Source: Paraburkholderia polaris (GTDB lineage Bacteria > Pseudomonadota > Gammaproteobacteria > Burkholderiales > Burkholderiaceae). From it: a stretch of 64,000 bases of DNA. Both the position numbers and the translations under genes were made by a program. Positions within the stretch are counted from its first letter, which is position 1, and each line of letters opens with the position of its first letter. This document shows, piece after piece, positions 8,237 through 17,522 of the stretch. A model generated the notes under the pieces. It did not search any database. It saw nothing but the letters and a program-made list of their open reading frames with translations, and was not told the DNA's origin. The DNA lies in NCBI RefSeq assembly GCF_012927345.1, contig NZ_JABBGJ010000037.1, positions 1 through 64,000 of the forward strand, written 5' to 3'.

Positions 8237-9556
8237 TTACGCCGAAAACGCCCGGATCATCCCAGCCGCGACGGTGTGATGCGTCGCTTCGTCGATCAGT
8301 ACGAAGGCGCCCGTGCCCTGATGCGAGTCGTACACGTCGCACACCAGCGGCTTTTGCAACGTCAGCGAGACGCGGCCGATGTCGTTCATCGTCAGGTCCT
8401 TGCGATCGGTCGCCTGCGACAGCGTATGCACGTCGAGCACTTCCTTGATCGCACCGATGCGCGCGAACACCGTGTTGGTGGTCTGCTTCAACAGATACTT
8501 GCGTTGCGTCGACAGCGGCGTATCGTCGAACCAGCACAGATCGGCTTCCAGCTTCTTCGCCGGCTCCGGCGCTGCTTCGCGCAGCACGAAGGTATCGCCA
8601 CGCGACACGTCGACGTCTTCCGCCAGACGGATCGTCACGGTTTGACCGGCAAACGCACGGTCCACCGCCGCCGTACCACCCGTCACCGGCGCGATGATCT
8701 CGGCAACCGTCGCTTCACGGTTCGCCGGCAGCACGACGATGGTGTCGCCGACCTTCACCTCACCCGCTTCGACACGGCCCATATAGCCGCGGAAGTCGTC
8801 AGCCTGGCTGCCGTCCTGACGCGCCACCCATTGCACCGGGAAGCGCAGCGCCTGGCCCGTCGGAATATCGACCGGCAACGCTTCGAGCAAATCGAGCAGC
8901 GGCTCGCCTGCGTACCACGGCATGCTCTCGCTAGCCGTCACGATGTTGTCGCCCTTCAGCGCCGAGACCGGCACGAAGCGCACGTCGTTCAGACCCAGTT
9001 GACGCGCGAGTTCGACATACGCATCGCGAATCTCGTTGAAGCGCGTTTCGCTGTAGTCGACGAGGTCCATCTTGTTGATCGCGACAATCGCGTGCTGCAA
9101 GCCGAGCAGCTTCACGAGCGCGCTATGACGCTTGGTTTGCGGCAGCAGTTGCGCGACACCGTCGACAAACGTCACACGCGTTGCGTCGACCAGAATGATC
9201 GCTGCGTGCGCGGTCGATGCACCCGTCACCATGTTGCGCGTGTATTGCTCGTGGCCCGGCGTGTCAGCAATGATGAACTTGCGCTTTGCCGTTGCGAAGT
9301 AACGGTATGCGACGTCGATCGTAATGCCCTGCTCACGTTCGGCTTCGAGGCCATCGGTCAGCAGCGACAGATCGATTTCGTCGCCAACGGTACGCTTATT
9401 CTTCGCGCGCGACAGTGCCGAGAGCTGGTCGGAGAGCACAGCCTTGCTGTCGTACAGCAGGCGGCCGATCAACGTGCTCTTGCCGTCGTCGACGCTGCCC
9501 GCAGTGATGAAACGCAGCACGCCGAGGTCTTCTGGTTGGTGAATATTCATTTGCAT
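8237..9556 (-). CDS. cysN: Sulfate adenylyltransferase large (GTPase) subunit
   Basis: CysN hydrolyses GTP to drive formation of adenosine 5'-phosphosulfate by CysD. The 439-residue protein has EF-Tu-type GTPase motifs: P-loop GSVDDGKSTLIGRLLYDSK, DTPGHEQYTRNM and NKMDLVDY, followed by two beta-barrel domains. It ends without a fused APS kinase (CysC) domain, consistent with a pathway that reduces APS directly. A second ATG six bases inside the gene is an equally possible start. It follows cysD with a 13-base gap in the operon. Confidence 0.95.
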   Translation of the reverse strand: MQMNIHQPEDLGVLRFITAGSVDDGKSTLIGRLLYDSKAVLSDQLSALSRAKNKRTVGDEIDLSLLTDGLEAEREQGITIDVAYRYFATAKRKFIIADTPGHEQYTRNMVTGASTAHAAIILVDATRVTFVDGVAQLLPQTKRHSALVKLLGLQHAIVAINKMDLVDYSETRFNEIRDAYVELARQLGLNDVRFVPVSALKGDNIVTASESMPWYAGEPLLDLLEALPVDIPTGQALRFPVQWVARQDGSQADDFRGYMGRVEAGEVKVGDTIVVLPANREATVAEIIAPVTGGTAAVDRAFAGQTVTIRLAEDVDVSRGDTFVLREAAPEPAKKLEADLCWFDDTPLSTQRKYLLKQTTNTVFARIGAIKEVLDVHTLSQATDRKDLTMNDIGRVSLTLQKPLVCDVYDSHQGTGAFVLIDEATHHTVAAGMIRAFSA

Positions 9557-9569
9557 TGCTCTCGTGTGC

Positions 9570-10532
9570 TTAGAAATAACCTTGCTTCTTACGCTGTTCC
9601 ATCGCGGCTTCGGAAACCTGATCGTCCATCCGCGTCGCGCCGCGTTCCGTGATTTCAGTCACGGCCGTTTCCGCGATGATCTTCTCGAGATCATCGGCAT
9701 CGCTTTCCACCGGGCACGTGCAGCTGATATCGCCCACGGTGCGGAAACGCACCAGCGCAGTTTCGCTGGTTTCGCCTTCACGCATCGGCGTGAGCGGCGT
9801 GACCGGCACGAGCAGGCCGTTGCGGCGCACGATCTCGCGTTGATGCGCGTAATAGATCGACGGCAGTTCGAGCTGTTCGCGGGCAATGTATTGCCACACG
9901 TCGAGTTCGGTCCAGTTCGAGATCGGGAACACGCGCAGGTGTTCGCCGTTGTGCAGACGCGCGTTATACAGGCTCCACAGTTCCGGGCGCTGTGCCTTCG
10001 GATCCCATTGGCCGAATTCGTCGCGGAACGAGAAGATCCGTTCTTTTGCACGGGCCTTTTCTTCGTCGCGGCGCGCGCCGCCGATCAGCGCGGTGTACTC
10101 ATGTTCCGCGATCGTTTCGAGCAGCGTCACGGCTTGCGCAGCGTTGCGCGAATCCAGTTCGCGACGCAGACGCACCGTGCCGCGCTTGATCGAATCTTCG
10201 ACGTGACCCACCACCAGCTCAGCGCCGATCTCTTTCGCGCGGCGATCGCGGAAGTCGATCACTTCCTCATAGTTGTGACCGGTGTCGATGTGCACGAGCG
10301 GGAACGGCAGCACGGTCTTGCGATTCGCGCCAATGCCGAAGGCCTTCAGCGCGAGGTGCAGCACCACGACCGAATCCTTGCCGCCCGAAAACAGCAGCGC
10401 GGGCTTGCTGCATTCGGCGACCAGTTCGCGCAGGATGTGGATAGACTCGGCTTCGAGCCAATCGAGGTGATCCATCCGGTTCGCCGTGTTGGTAAGCGGT
10501 GCATTCACAGTGGAATCGAGCGTGGTGCTCAT
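9570..10532 (-). CDS. cysD: Sulfate adenylyltransferase small subunit
   Basis: CysD carries the ATP pyrophosphatase-type site that adenylates sulfate. The PP-loop LFSGGKDSVVVLHLALKAF is intact, and the rest matches the family (PFPLVHIDTGHNYEEVIDFRD, RDEEKARAKERIFSFRD). I choose ATG 10532, giving 320 residues, because an AAGGA box lies about 8 bases upstream; an open extension to 10625 has no such support. It is followed closely by cysN and preceded by cysH in the same direction with a 114-base gap. Confidence 0.95.
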   Translation of the reverse strand: MSTTLDSTVNAPLTNTANRMDHLDWLEAESIHILRELVAECSKPALLFSGGKDSVVVLHLALKAFGIGANRKTVLPFPLVHIDTGHNYEEVIDFRDRRAKEIGAELVVGHVEDSIKRGTVRLRRELDSRNAAQAVTLLETIAEHEYTALIGGARRDEEKARAKERIFSFRDEFGQWDPKAQRPELWSLYNARLHNGEHLRVFPISNWTELDVWQYIAREQLELPSIYYAHQREIVRRNGLLVPVTPLTPMREGETSETALVRFRTVGDISCTCPVESDADDLEKIIAETAVTEITERGATRMDDQVSEAAMEQRKKQGYF

Positions 10533-10646
10533 GTTTGGGTCCTTCGTTGATTCGCCTGACAAGCGGTTGCTCGCCCAGGCGGAACTATTCAAATCGGTAT
10601 CTGCGGCGTTCAAGCTAAAAACCAACGCCTGAATCGCCTGAATGCT

Positions 10647-11393
10647 TTATGCCGAAGCGTTCTCGCTGCTGCTGACGGGGATCGGCGTAATCGTCGTGAT
10701 ATGCAGTCCACATTCCTTCGTATCGCGCGACTCCCACCACCAGCGCCCTGCACGGCTGTCTTCACCGGGACGGATCGCGCGGGTACAAGGTTCGCAGCCG
10801 ATGCTCGGGTAACCACGCGCATGCAGCGGGTTGACCGGCACGTCCAATGCTTTCAGATAGTCCCACACTTCAGCTTCGGTCCAGTCCGTCAGCGGATTGA
10901 ACTTGGCGATGTTGCGCGCCGCATCGTGTTCTTCCTCATGCAGTTCGGCCCGCGTGACCGACTGCTCGCGGCGTTGCCCCGTCACCCACGCGCTGACGTC
11001 CGACAGCGCACGGTTCAACGGTTCGACCTTGCGAATTTCGCAGCAGCGCTTGCGCAGATCGACGCTTTCATAGAACGCGTTCAGACCATGCGAGCCGACA
11101 TATTCTTCAACTGCTGCAGCTTGCGGATGAAACTGCTCGATATCGTAACCGTAGCGCTCTTTCACGCGATCGAGCATGCCGAGCGTTTCCGCATGCAAAC
11201 GGCCCGTGTTCAGCGAGAAGATGCCGATCTTCACACCACGCGACAGGATCGCGTGCGTGAGCAGCATGTCTTCTGCTGCAAGGCTGCTGGCGAGCTTCAC
11301 GTTCGCGTGGCGCGCCGCGATCGAATCGAGCAGCGCATCGAGGCGCTCGACCTTCGCAGCGAGTTCCGGCGTGAACGATTGTGCGCCGCTCAT
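10647..11393 (-). CDS. cysH: Assimilatory APS reductase
   Basis: Reduces adenylyl sulfate to sulfite using thioredoxin. The 248-residue protein has both the CC pair (residues 117-118, in RCCEIRKVEPL) and the CEPC pair (200 and 203), the four cysteines that hold the [4Fe-4S] cluster of APS-type reductases, plus the C-terminal KECGLH with catalytic Cys228. Enzymes specific for PAPS lack the cluster cysteines, so APS is the likely substrate; this fits the absence of a CysC kinase. Its ATG overlaps the stop of the DUF934 gene by 4 bases. Confidence 0.94.
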   Translation of the reverse strand: MSGAQSFTPELAAKVERLDALLDSIAARHANVKLASSLAAEDMLLTHAILSRGVKIGIFSLNTGRLHAETLGMLDRVKERYGYDIEQFHPQAAAVEEYVGSHGLNAFYESVDLRKRCCEIRKVEPLNRALSDVSAWVTGQRREQSVTRAELHEEEHDAARNIAKFNPLTDWTEAEVWDYLKALDVPVNPLHARGYPSIGCEPCTRAIRPGEDSRAGRWWWESRDTKECGLHITTITPIPVSSSENASA

Positions 11394-11941
11394 GCCGAGG
11401 CCTTTGCCAGCTCGCCCACGAGTTCGCCTGACTCGCGGCGGCGGAACAGCGGCGAGGAGTTCACCGCGCCCTGATAGTTGAAGCTGAATTCGTCGAACGC
11501 CTTGAGCGCGTCGTCGAAGTCTTTGTCTTCACGCAGTGCATACGCATCGAAGCCGCAGCGAAACATGAACGTCAGTTGATCGCGCAGCACGTCGCCGATC
11601 GCGCGCAGTTCGCCCTTGTAGCCATAACGCTCGCGCAACAGGCGAGCGATGCTATAGCCGCGGCCGTCGCGGAACACCGGGAAGTCCACGCCGATCAGCG
11701 CGATCGTGTCGAAGTCGCCGACGATATCCGCCGGTTCGCTATCCGGTGCGAGCCACACGCCGATTTCAGCGGTGCTGCGCGATGCAATCAATGCATCACG
11801 GGAAGCCTGCCACAACGTGAGCGGCACCAGCACTTTGCCGGCCGGCAATTCATTCACTGCGGGCAGCGTGCCGTCTTCAGCGGCGCGCACCACCGTCCAG
11901 TCATCGTTGACGATCGCGCGGTTCTTGATGATAGAAGCCAT
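11390..11941 (-). CDS. DUF934 protein of the sulfate reduction operon
   Basis: A 183-residue soluble protein starting MASIIKNRAIVNDDWTVVR, the start I prefer over an upstream in-frame one because it gives the usual family N-terminus. It contains VLVPLTLWQASRDAL, IALIGVDFPVFRDGRGYSIARLLRERYGYKGELRAIGDVLRDQ and a C-terminal SFNYQGAV-type segment. DUF934 genes are regularly found between cysI and cysH in proteobacteria and are assumed to assist sulfite reduction, for example in electron delivery; that role is unproven. The gene lies 22 bases after cysI and overlaps cysH by 4 bases. Confidence 0.88.
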   Translation of the reverse strand: MASIIKNRAIVNDDWTVVRAAEDGTLPAVNELPAGKVLVPLTLWQASRDALIASRSTAEIGVWLAPDSEPADIVGDFDTIALIGVDFPVFRDGRGYSIARLLRERYGYKGELRAIGDVLRDQLTFMFRCGFDAYALREDKDFDDALKAFDEFSFNYQGAVNSSPLFRRRESGELVGELAKASA

Positions 11942-11963
11942 CTGTTCAGTATCCTTTTCGCAG

Positions 11964-13643
11964 TTACGCGTGAGCCGGTTGACGCGAGGCGTACACACGT
12001 TCCTTGAACGGGGTCATGCCGATGCGGTTGTACGTTTCGACGAAGCGTTCGCCTTCAATGCGGTTTTCCACGAACGTATCGATCACCTTGCTGATCACGT
12101 CCGGCATTTCTTCCGCCGAGAACGACGGGCCGATCACGCGGCCGAGATGCGCGCCCGTGGCGCCCGTACCCTGCTCGCCACCGAGCGTCACCTGATACCA
12201 CTCCGAGCCGTCCTTATCGACGCCCAGAATGCCGATGTTGCCGACGTGGTGATGGCCGCAAGCATTGATACAGCCCGAGATGTTCAGCGACACGTCGCCG
12301 AGGTCGTACACGTAGTCGAGATCGTTGAAACGTTCCTGAATCGCCAGCGCAATCGGAATCGACTTCGCATTCGCGAGCGAGCAGAAATCGCCACCCGGGC
12401 ACGCGATGATGTCGGTCAGCAAGCCGATGTTCGGCGTTGCGAAACCCTGCGCCTTAGCCTTTTCCCACAGCGCAAACAGGTCGCGCTTCTTCACGTTCGC
12501 GAGAATCAGGTTCTGTTCGTGCGAGACGCGAATTTCGCCGAGCGAGTATTCGTCGGCCCAATCGGCAACCGCTTCCATCTGCGCGTCGGTGGCGTCGCCC
12601 GGGGCGATCGTGGTCGGCTTCAGCGACAGCGTGACGGACGAATAACCCGACACCTTGTGCGGACGCACATTGCGCTCGACCCAACGCGAAAAGCCGCGGT
12701 TTTCCAGCAAATGCTTTTCGAACGATGCATCCGTGTCGGCCAGCTTTTCATATACCGGTGGCTGGAAATACTGCACCACGCGATCCACTTCCGCTTGTGT
12801 GAGCGTCGACGGACCGTCCTTCAGGTGTTGCCATTCTTCTTCGACCTGCGCCGAGAATTTCTCCGGGCTCAGCGCCTTCACGAGAATCTTGATACGCGCC
12901 TTGTACATGTTGTCGCGGCGGCCGTAGCGGTTATACACACGCAGCACGGCTTCGCAGTACGTCAGCAGGTGTTGCCACGGCAAATCACGGCGGATGATCG
13001 CACCGATGATCGGCGTACGGCCCATGCCGCCGCCGGCCAGGATGTCGACCACCAACTCGCCCTGCTCGTTCTTCTTCAGATACACGCCCATGTCGTGAAT
13101 CTGCACGGCAGCGCGGTCTTCCGTCGAACCCGACACGGCGATCTTGAACTTACGCGGCAGCCAGGCGAATTCCGGGTGGAACGTCGACCATTGACGCAGA
13201 ATTTCTGCCCAGGGACGCGGATCGACCACTTCATCCGGCGCTACGCCAGCGAACTGATCGGCCGTGATGTTACGGATACAGTTGCCCGAGGTCTGGATGC
13301 CGTGCATCTGCACAGCAGCGAGCTTGCGCAGGATTTCCGGCGTTTCTTCGAGCTGGATCCAGTTGTACTGGATGTTCGAGCGCGTCGAAAAGTGGCCGTA
13401 GCCGCGGTCGTGCTCGCGCGCGATCTGGGCCAGCACGCGCATCTGATCGCTGCGCAGGTTGCCGTACGGAATCGCGATGCGGTGCATGTACGCGTGACGC
13501 TGCATGTACAGGCCGTTCTGCAGGCGCAGCGGACGGAACTCCTCTTCGCTCAATTCGCCCGACAAGCGGCGGCGAACCTGATCGGCGTATTGCGCGACCC
13601 GCTCATCGACGATGGTCTGGTCGTACTGATCGTATTGGTACAT
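11964..13643 (-). CDS. cysI: Sulfite reductase hemoprotein (siroheme, 4Fe-4S)
   Basis: Six-electron reduction of sulfite to sulfide in the cytosol. The 559-residue protein has two sulfite/nitrite reductase repeats and the cluster/siroheme cysteines Cys415, Cys421, Cys458 and Cys462 in CPGGDFC and SGCINACGHHHVG. The N-terminal YMHRIAIPYGNL and STRSNIQYNWI stretches carry the siroheme-contacting Arg residues. No CysJ flavoprotein is encoded nearby, so the electron donor (ferredoxin or DUF934-linked) is open. It is the first gene of the operon, divergent from cysB. Nitrite reductase is the alternative reading, but the operon argues for sulfite. Confidence 0.92.
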   Translation of the reverse strand: MYQYDQYDQTIVDERVAQYADQVRRRLSGELSEEEFRPLRLQNGLYMQRHAYMHRIAIPYGNLRSDQMRVLAQIAREHDRGYGHFSTRSNIQYNWIQLEETPEILRKLAAVQMHGIQTSGNCIRNITADQFAGVAPDEVVDPRPWAEILRQWSTFHPEFAWLPRKFKIAVSGSTEDRAAVQIHDMGVYLKKNEQGELVVDILAGGGMGRTPIIGAIIRRDLPWQHLLTYCEAVLRVYNRYGRRDNMYKARIKILVKALSPEKFSAQVEEEWQHLKDGPSTLTQAEVDRVVQYFQPPVYEKLADTDASFEKHLLENRGFSRWVERNVRPHKVSGYSSVTLSLKPTTIAPGDATDAQMEAVADWADEYSLGEIRVSHEQNLILANVKKRDLFALWEKAKAQGFATPNIGLLTDIIACPGGDFCSLANAKSIPIALAIQERFNDLDYVYDLGDVSLNISGCINACGHHHVGNIGILGVDKDGSEWYQVTLGGEQGTGATGAHLGRVIGPSFSAEEMPDVISKVIDTFVENRIEGERFVETYNRIGMTPFKERVYASRQPAHA

Positions 13644-13863
13644 TCGGGGACCCCAATTTTTTGCAGTAACAGCGCAGCGGTCCGGTTCCGCCGCGCCTGG
13701 CTATCTCTGTTTGTCAGCACTCGCCCATGAACGTTTAGACCCTCCGCTCATTTGCTTATGACAAATACAGATATCCATATTGAAAAAGATGGACAGATCG
13801 TAATAAACTCGCCTTATATTTCAAACGACTAAAAAATTCTTTTGATATGCGGAGAGGTTATAT
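13644..13863 (+). promoter_or_regulatory. Divergent AT-rich control region of cysI operon and cysB
   Basis: The 220 bases between the cysI and cysB starts contain a markedly AT-rich core (about 13745-13863) unlike the GC-rich surroundings, with AAATACAGATATCCATATTG and TTATATTTCAAACGAC. CysB binds AT-rich, poorly conserved sites, so this is the expected place for CysB activation of the sulfate operon. No exact operator can be drawn from sequence alone. A GGAGAGG ribosome site for cysB is at 13851-13857. Confidence 0.65.
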
Positions 13864-14805
13864 ATGAACCTGCATCAATTCCGCTTCGTCCGCGAGGCTG
13901 TGCGGCAGAACTTCAATCTGACCGAAGCGGCCAAAGCCCTGTTTACAAGCCAGCCGGGCGTCTCCAAGGCGATCATCGAGCTGGAAGACGAGCTGGGCGT
14001 CGAAATCTTCACGCGGCACGGCAAGCGGGTGCGCGGGATGACGGAGCCGGGGCGCATCATTCTTCAGTCGGTTGAGAAGATTCTGCAGGAGGTCGAGAGC
14101 CTCAAACGGGTCGGTAAAGATTACGCGGCCCAGGATCAGGGCAATCTGGTGATCGCCGCCACCCACACCCAAGCACGCTACTCACTTCCGGCCGCGATCG
14201 CCGAATTCAAGAAGCGCTTCCCAAAAGTTCACCTTTCAATTCTGCAAGGTAGCCCGACGCAGGTCGCCGAGATGGTGATTCACGACCAGGCCGACCTGGC
14301 CATTGCCACTGAAGCGATCGCTAACTATAAGGAACTGGTCTCGCTACCGTGCTTCCAGTGGCACCACGTCGCCGTGATGCAACCGGATCACCCGCTGCTC
14401 GACCGCAAACTTTTGTCGTTGGATGATCTGACCCAATATCCGCTGATTACGTACGACAACGCGTTCGCCGGCCGCACCAAGATCAACGAGGCGTTCCGCC
14501 TGCGCGGGTTGCATCCGGACATCGTGCTGGAGGCGATCGACGCCGACGTGATCAAGACCTATGTGGAACTGGGGCTAGGCGTCGGCATCATGGCGGATAT
14601 CGCGTTCAACGCCGAGCGCGACCGCCATCTGCGCGCGATGCCGGTCGGCCACCTGTTCGGCAGCAACGTGACGCGGGTCGCGCTGAAACAGGGTGCGTAT
14701 CTGCGCAGCTATGTGTATACGCTCGTCGAACTGCTGTCGCCGAGCATGAATCGCAAGCTGATCGAACAGGCGCTCAAAGGCGAGCACGAAACCTACGAAC
14801 TTTGA
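13864..14805 (+). CDS. cysB: LysR-type regulator CysB
   Basis: A 313-residue LysR-family regulator. The N-terminal helix-turn-helix reads NLTEAAKALFTSQPGVSKAIIELEDELG and is followed by a periplasmic-binding-protein-like effector domain (about residues 93-300) with the CysB-type THTQARYSLP segment. CysB activates sulfate assimilation genes in response to O-acetylserine or N-acetylserine; here it sits divergent from the complete operon it would control. A GGAGAGG box lies 6 bases upstream. The related regulator Cbl is the main alternative. Confidence 0.93.
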   Translation: MNLHQFRFVREAVRQNFNLTEAAKALFTSQPGVSKAIIELEDELGVEIFTRHGKRVRGMTEPGRIILQSVEKILQEVESLKRVGKDYAAQDQGNLVIAATHTQARYSLPAAIAEFKKRFPKVHLSILQGSPTQVAEMVIHDQADLAIATEAIANYKELVSLPCFQWHHVAVMQPDHPLLDRKLLSLDDLTQYPLITYDNAFAGRTKINEAFRLRGLHPDIVLEAIDADVIKTYVELGLGVGIMADIAFNAERDRHLRAMPVGHLFGSNVTRVALKQGAYLRSYVYTLVELLSPSMNRKLIEQALKGEHETYEL

Positions 14806-14838
14806 CATCACCACGCTTCCCGCTATGGAGACCCCTCG

Positions 14839-16008
14839 ATGAAGTCGTATCAGAAAAAGATCAGCGGCCTCGCCGCCGCTTTTGGTTTTGGCGCGCTCTT
14901 GCTCGCCAACGCAGCACACGCCGACATCAAGGTCGGCATCGATCTGTCGAGCACCGGCCCCGCCGCCGTGATCGGCATTACGAGTAAGAACGCGATGCTG
15001 ATGTGGCCGGCCACGATCGCCGGCCAGAAAGCCGATTACATCTTCCTCGACGACGCTTCCGACCCGGGTGCGGCGGTTCGCAATATTCACAAGCTGATCA
15101 ATGAAGACCACGTCGACGTGATCGTCGGCCCGAATATCACGCCGGCGGCGATGGCCGCGCTCGATCCGGTCGCCGAAAGCCAGACGCCGATGATCACGCT
15201 GATCGGCTCGGCGAGCGTGGTGGAGCCGCAGGAAGGCAAGAAGGTCTGGGCCTACAAGATGGCGCAGACCGATAGCGCGATGGCCGACGTGATGACACGC
15301 TACATGTCGAACCACAACGTGAAGACGGTGGGCTTCATCGGTTTCGCGGACGGCTACGGCGAAAGCTGGCTCAACGAGTTCAGCAAGTTCGCGGCCCTGC
15401 GTCATATCCAGTTGGTGGCCACCGAGCGCTACAACCGCACCGACGCCAGTGTTACCGGCCAGATCCTCAAGCTGATGGCAGCCAAGCCCGACGCGATCCT
15501 GATCGCCGGGGCCGGCACGCCGACCGTGCTGCCGCAACGCACGCTGATCGAACGCGGCTTCAAAGGCCCGATCTATCAGACGCACGGTATCGCCACGCCC
15601 GAGTTCATCAAGCTGGGCGGCAAGGACGTGGAAGGCACGCTGTTCCCGACCCAGCCGGTCGTGGTGGCGCGCACGCTGCCGGCCGATCATCCGGCGAAGA
15701 AGGCGGCGCTCGCGTTCACCAACGAATACGAAGCAAAGTACGGCCCGGGCAGCGTCACGCAGTTCGCGGGCGATGCAGCAGGCGTGTATCCGCGTTTGCA
15801 GGATGCAGTCGCGCGTGCGTTGAAGACGGCGCAGCCGGGCACGCCGGCTTTCCGCATTGCGTTGCGTGACGAACTGGAACACGCACATGAACTGGTCGTG
15901 CCGAACGGTGTGGTCAATACGAGCCCGAAGGACCACGTCGGTCTGGATCAGCGCGCGAGCGTGATGGGCACGATCAACAACGGCAAGTTTGTTTATCTGA
16001 GTCAGTGA
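14839..16008 (+). CDS. Branched-chain-amino-acid-type ABC substrate-binding protein (orphan)
   Basis: A 389-residue periplasmic binding protein of the LivJ/Leu-Ile-Val type. It has a Sec signal peptide (to about AHA, residue 30), then DIKVGIDLSSTGPAAVIGITSKNAM and the two-lobe pattern with DVIVGPNITPAAMAAL and TVGFIGFADGYGESW. The ligand cannot be told; relatives bind branched-chain amino acids, aromatic compounds or amides. No permease or ATPase gene is adjacent. It starts 33 bases after cysB on the same strand with GGAGACC upstream, so co-transcription with cysB is possible. Confidence 0.88.
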   Translation: MKSYQKKISGLAAAFGFGALLLANAAHADIKVGIDLSSTGPAAVIGITSKNAMLMWPATIAGQKADYIFLDDASDPGAAVRNIHKLINEDHVDVIVGPNITPAAMAALDPVAESQTPMITLIGSASVVEPQEGKKVWAYKMAQTDSAMADVMTRYMSNHNVKTVGFIGFADGYGESWLNEFSKFAALRHIQLVATERYNRTDASVTGQILKLMAAKPDAILIAGAGTPTVLPQRTLIERGFKGPIYQTHGIATPEFIKLGGKDVEGTLFPTQPVVVARTLPADHPAKKAALAFTNEYEAKYGPGSVTQFAGDAAGVYPRLQDAVARALKTAQPGTPAFRIALRDELEHAHELVVPNGVVNTSPKDHVGLDQRASVMGTINNGKFVYLSQ

Positions 16009-16298
16009 GCATGGCATGCGCGGCGGGTTCCGTCCCGGTTCAGCCGCGCGCATCGCACTACCCATCGCCACCGGTTGTCCGTCTGAATTTGTCACTTTTA
16101 GTCAATATGCACGCCTGCCGCCCGAGCCCACCGTTCGAGCGGCGCGCGCCATGCAAGCTGCGTGTAACATGCTGACGGCCAGCTTGCAATGAACGGCGAG
16201 TTCTGGCTAATTTGCCGATTCCGTGCGAGCGCGGGGCGCCTTGAGACCACAAGGCCGCCACCGCCTCTCGCCAGTTCGTGAAGTCCGTCAGACCGCGC

Positions 16299-17507
16299 AT
16301 GCTAAAAACCAGAAAACGCATCATCGTCGCCGCCGTTGTAGCCGGTGTGATCCTCGCCATTGCGATCGGCCACGCCATCAGGAAGCGCAGCGGCGCCGTT
16401 GACGCCAACGTCGGGGCCCCTTCTTCCGTCGTCGAATTCGCGCCTGACGACCTCACCACCGTCAGCCGCCGGACCCTCTCCGAAACGCTGCCGCTGACCG
16501 GTTCACTGCGCGCAGTCACGCAAGCCGCGGTCAAATCGAAAGTTGCCGGCTCGGCGCTCAACGTCATGGTGCGCGAAGGCGATCCGGTCAAGACCGGTCA
16601 GATCCTCGCGAAGATCGACGCCCGCGACTACGTCGCCCGCGCCGAACAGACGCGCGGCCAGATGGCCGCCATGGCCGGCCAGCTCGACATCGCCAGACAG
16701 ACGCTCGACAACAACCGCGTGCTGGTCGAAAAGGGCTTCATTTCGAAAAACGCCTTCGACACCGCGCAAAGCCAGTATCAAATCGCGCGCGCGAATCTCG
16801 ACGCGGCGAAGGCCGCGCTGGCGTCGTCGAATCTGTCTTTGGACGATACCGTCGTGCGCTCGCCGCTCGACGGACAGATCGCCTCGCGCTCGGTTGAACC
16901 GGGCGAGAAAGTTGCCATTGATACCAAGCTGTTCGACGTGGTCGATCTGCGCACGCTCGAACTGGAAGCGCCGGTGCCGGTCGGCGAGATCGGCCGCGTG
17001 CGGATCGGCCAGCCGATCCAGATCGCGTTCGACGGTATCGACACACCGATCCAGGGCGCAATCACGCGCATCAACCCGGCCGCGCAAGCCGGCTCGCGTT
17101 CGATCATGGTGTACGTGCAGGTCGCCAACCCGGCGGGCACGCTGCGGGTCGGCATGTTCGGCACCGGCACGATCTCGGTCGGCAGCCGGCAGGACGTGCT
17201 GGTGGTCCCTGCCACCGCCATCCGCACGGACGGCACGCGCCACAGCGTCTATGCGCTCGTCAACGGCAAGCTGGTCGAGCAGCCGGTGCAGACCGGCGCG
17301 ACCGGCGATGCCGACGGCGACACATGGACCGAGATCGTCGGCGGCCCACTGGCGCCCGGCCAGCAGATCGTGAAGAACAATCTCGGCTCATTGCGGATCG
17401 GCAGCACCGTGCATGTGGTGCAGCCCGCCCAATCGGCGCCATCCGCCCAGCCCGGGCAGGATGCCCCGCAAGCGGCCAGCGTGCCGGGCGCAAGCAGCAC
17501 ACGCTGA
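16299..17507 (+). CDS. RND efflux periplasmic adaptor
   Basis: Membrane fusion protein linking an RND pump to an outer-membrane channel. From ATG 16299 it has 402 residues: a membrane anchor (RIIVAAVVAGVILAIAIGHAI), barrel-sandwich hybrid halves (TQAAVKSKVAGSALNVMV and SPLDGQIASRSVEPGEKV), a coiled-coil hairpin between them, and beta-barrel and membrane-proximal domains. The tail (about residues 375-402) is Pro/Ala/Gln-rich. A GTG start at 16278 would add seven residues; neither start has a strong ribosome site. The pump gene follows after 15 bases. Confidence 0.9.
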   Translation: MLKTRKRIIVAAVVAGVILAIAIGHAIRKRSGAVDANVGAPSSVVEFAPDDLTTVSRRTLSETLPLTGSLRAVTQAAVKSKVAGSALNVMVREGDPVKTGQILAKIDARDYVARAEQTRGQMAAMAGQLDIARQTLDNNRVLVEKGFISKNAFDTAQSQYQIARANLDAAKAALASSNLSLDDTVVRSPLDGQIASRSVEPGEKVAIDTKLFDVVDLRTLELEAPVPVGEIGRVRIGQPIQIAFDGIDTPIQGAITRINPAAQAGSRSIMVYVQVANPAGTLRVGMFGTGTISVGSRQDVLVVPATAIRTDGTRHSVYALVNGKLVEQPVQTGATGDADGDTWTEIVGGPLAPGQQIVKNNLGSLRIGSTVHVVQPAQSAPSAQPGQDAPQAASVPGASSTR

Positions 17508-17522
17508 CCGGAGCCCCTGCCT

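Noticed and set aside
13741..13863. The AT-rich cysB upstream region considered as a mobile-element scar.
   Set aside because: No inverted or direct repeats of the right type; an AT-rich CysB-bound promoter explains it better.
14575..16095. A 506-codon minus-strand frame opposite the substrate-binding protein gene.
   Set aside because: Antisense shadow with Arg/His-rich composition; the plus-strand gene has a signal peptide and family motifs.
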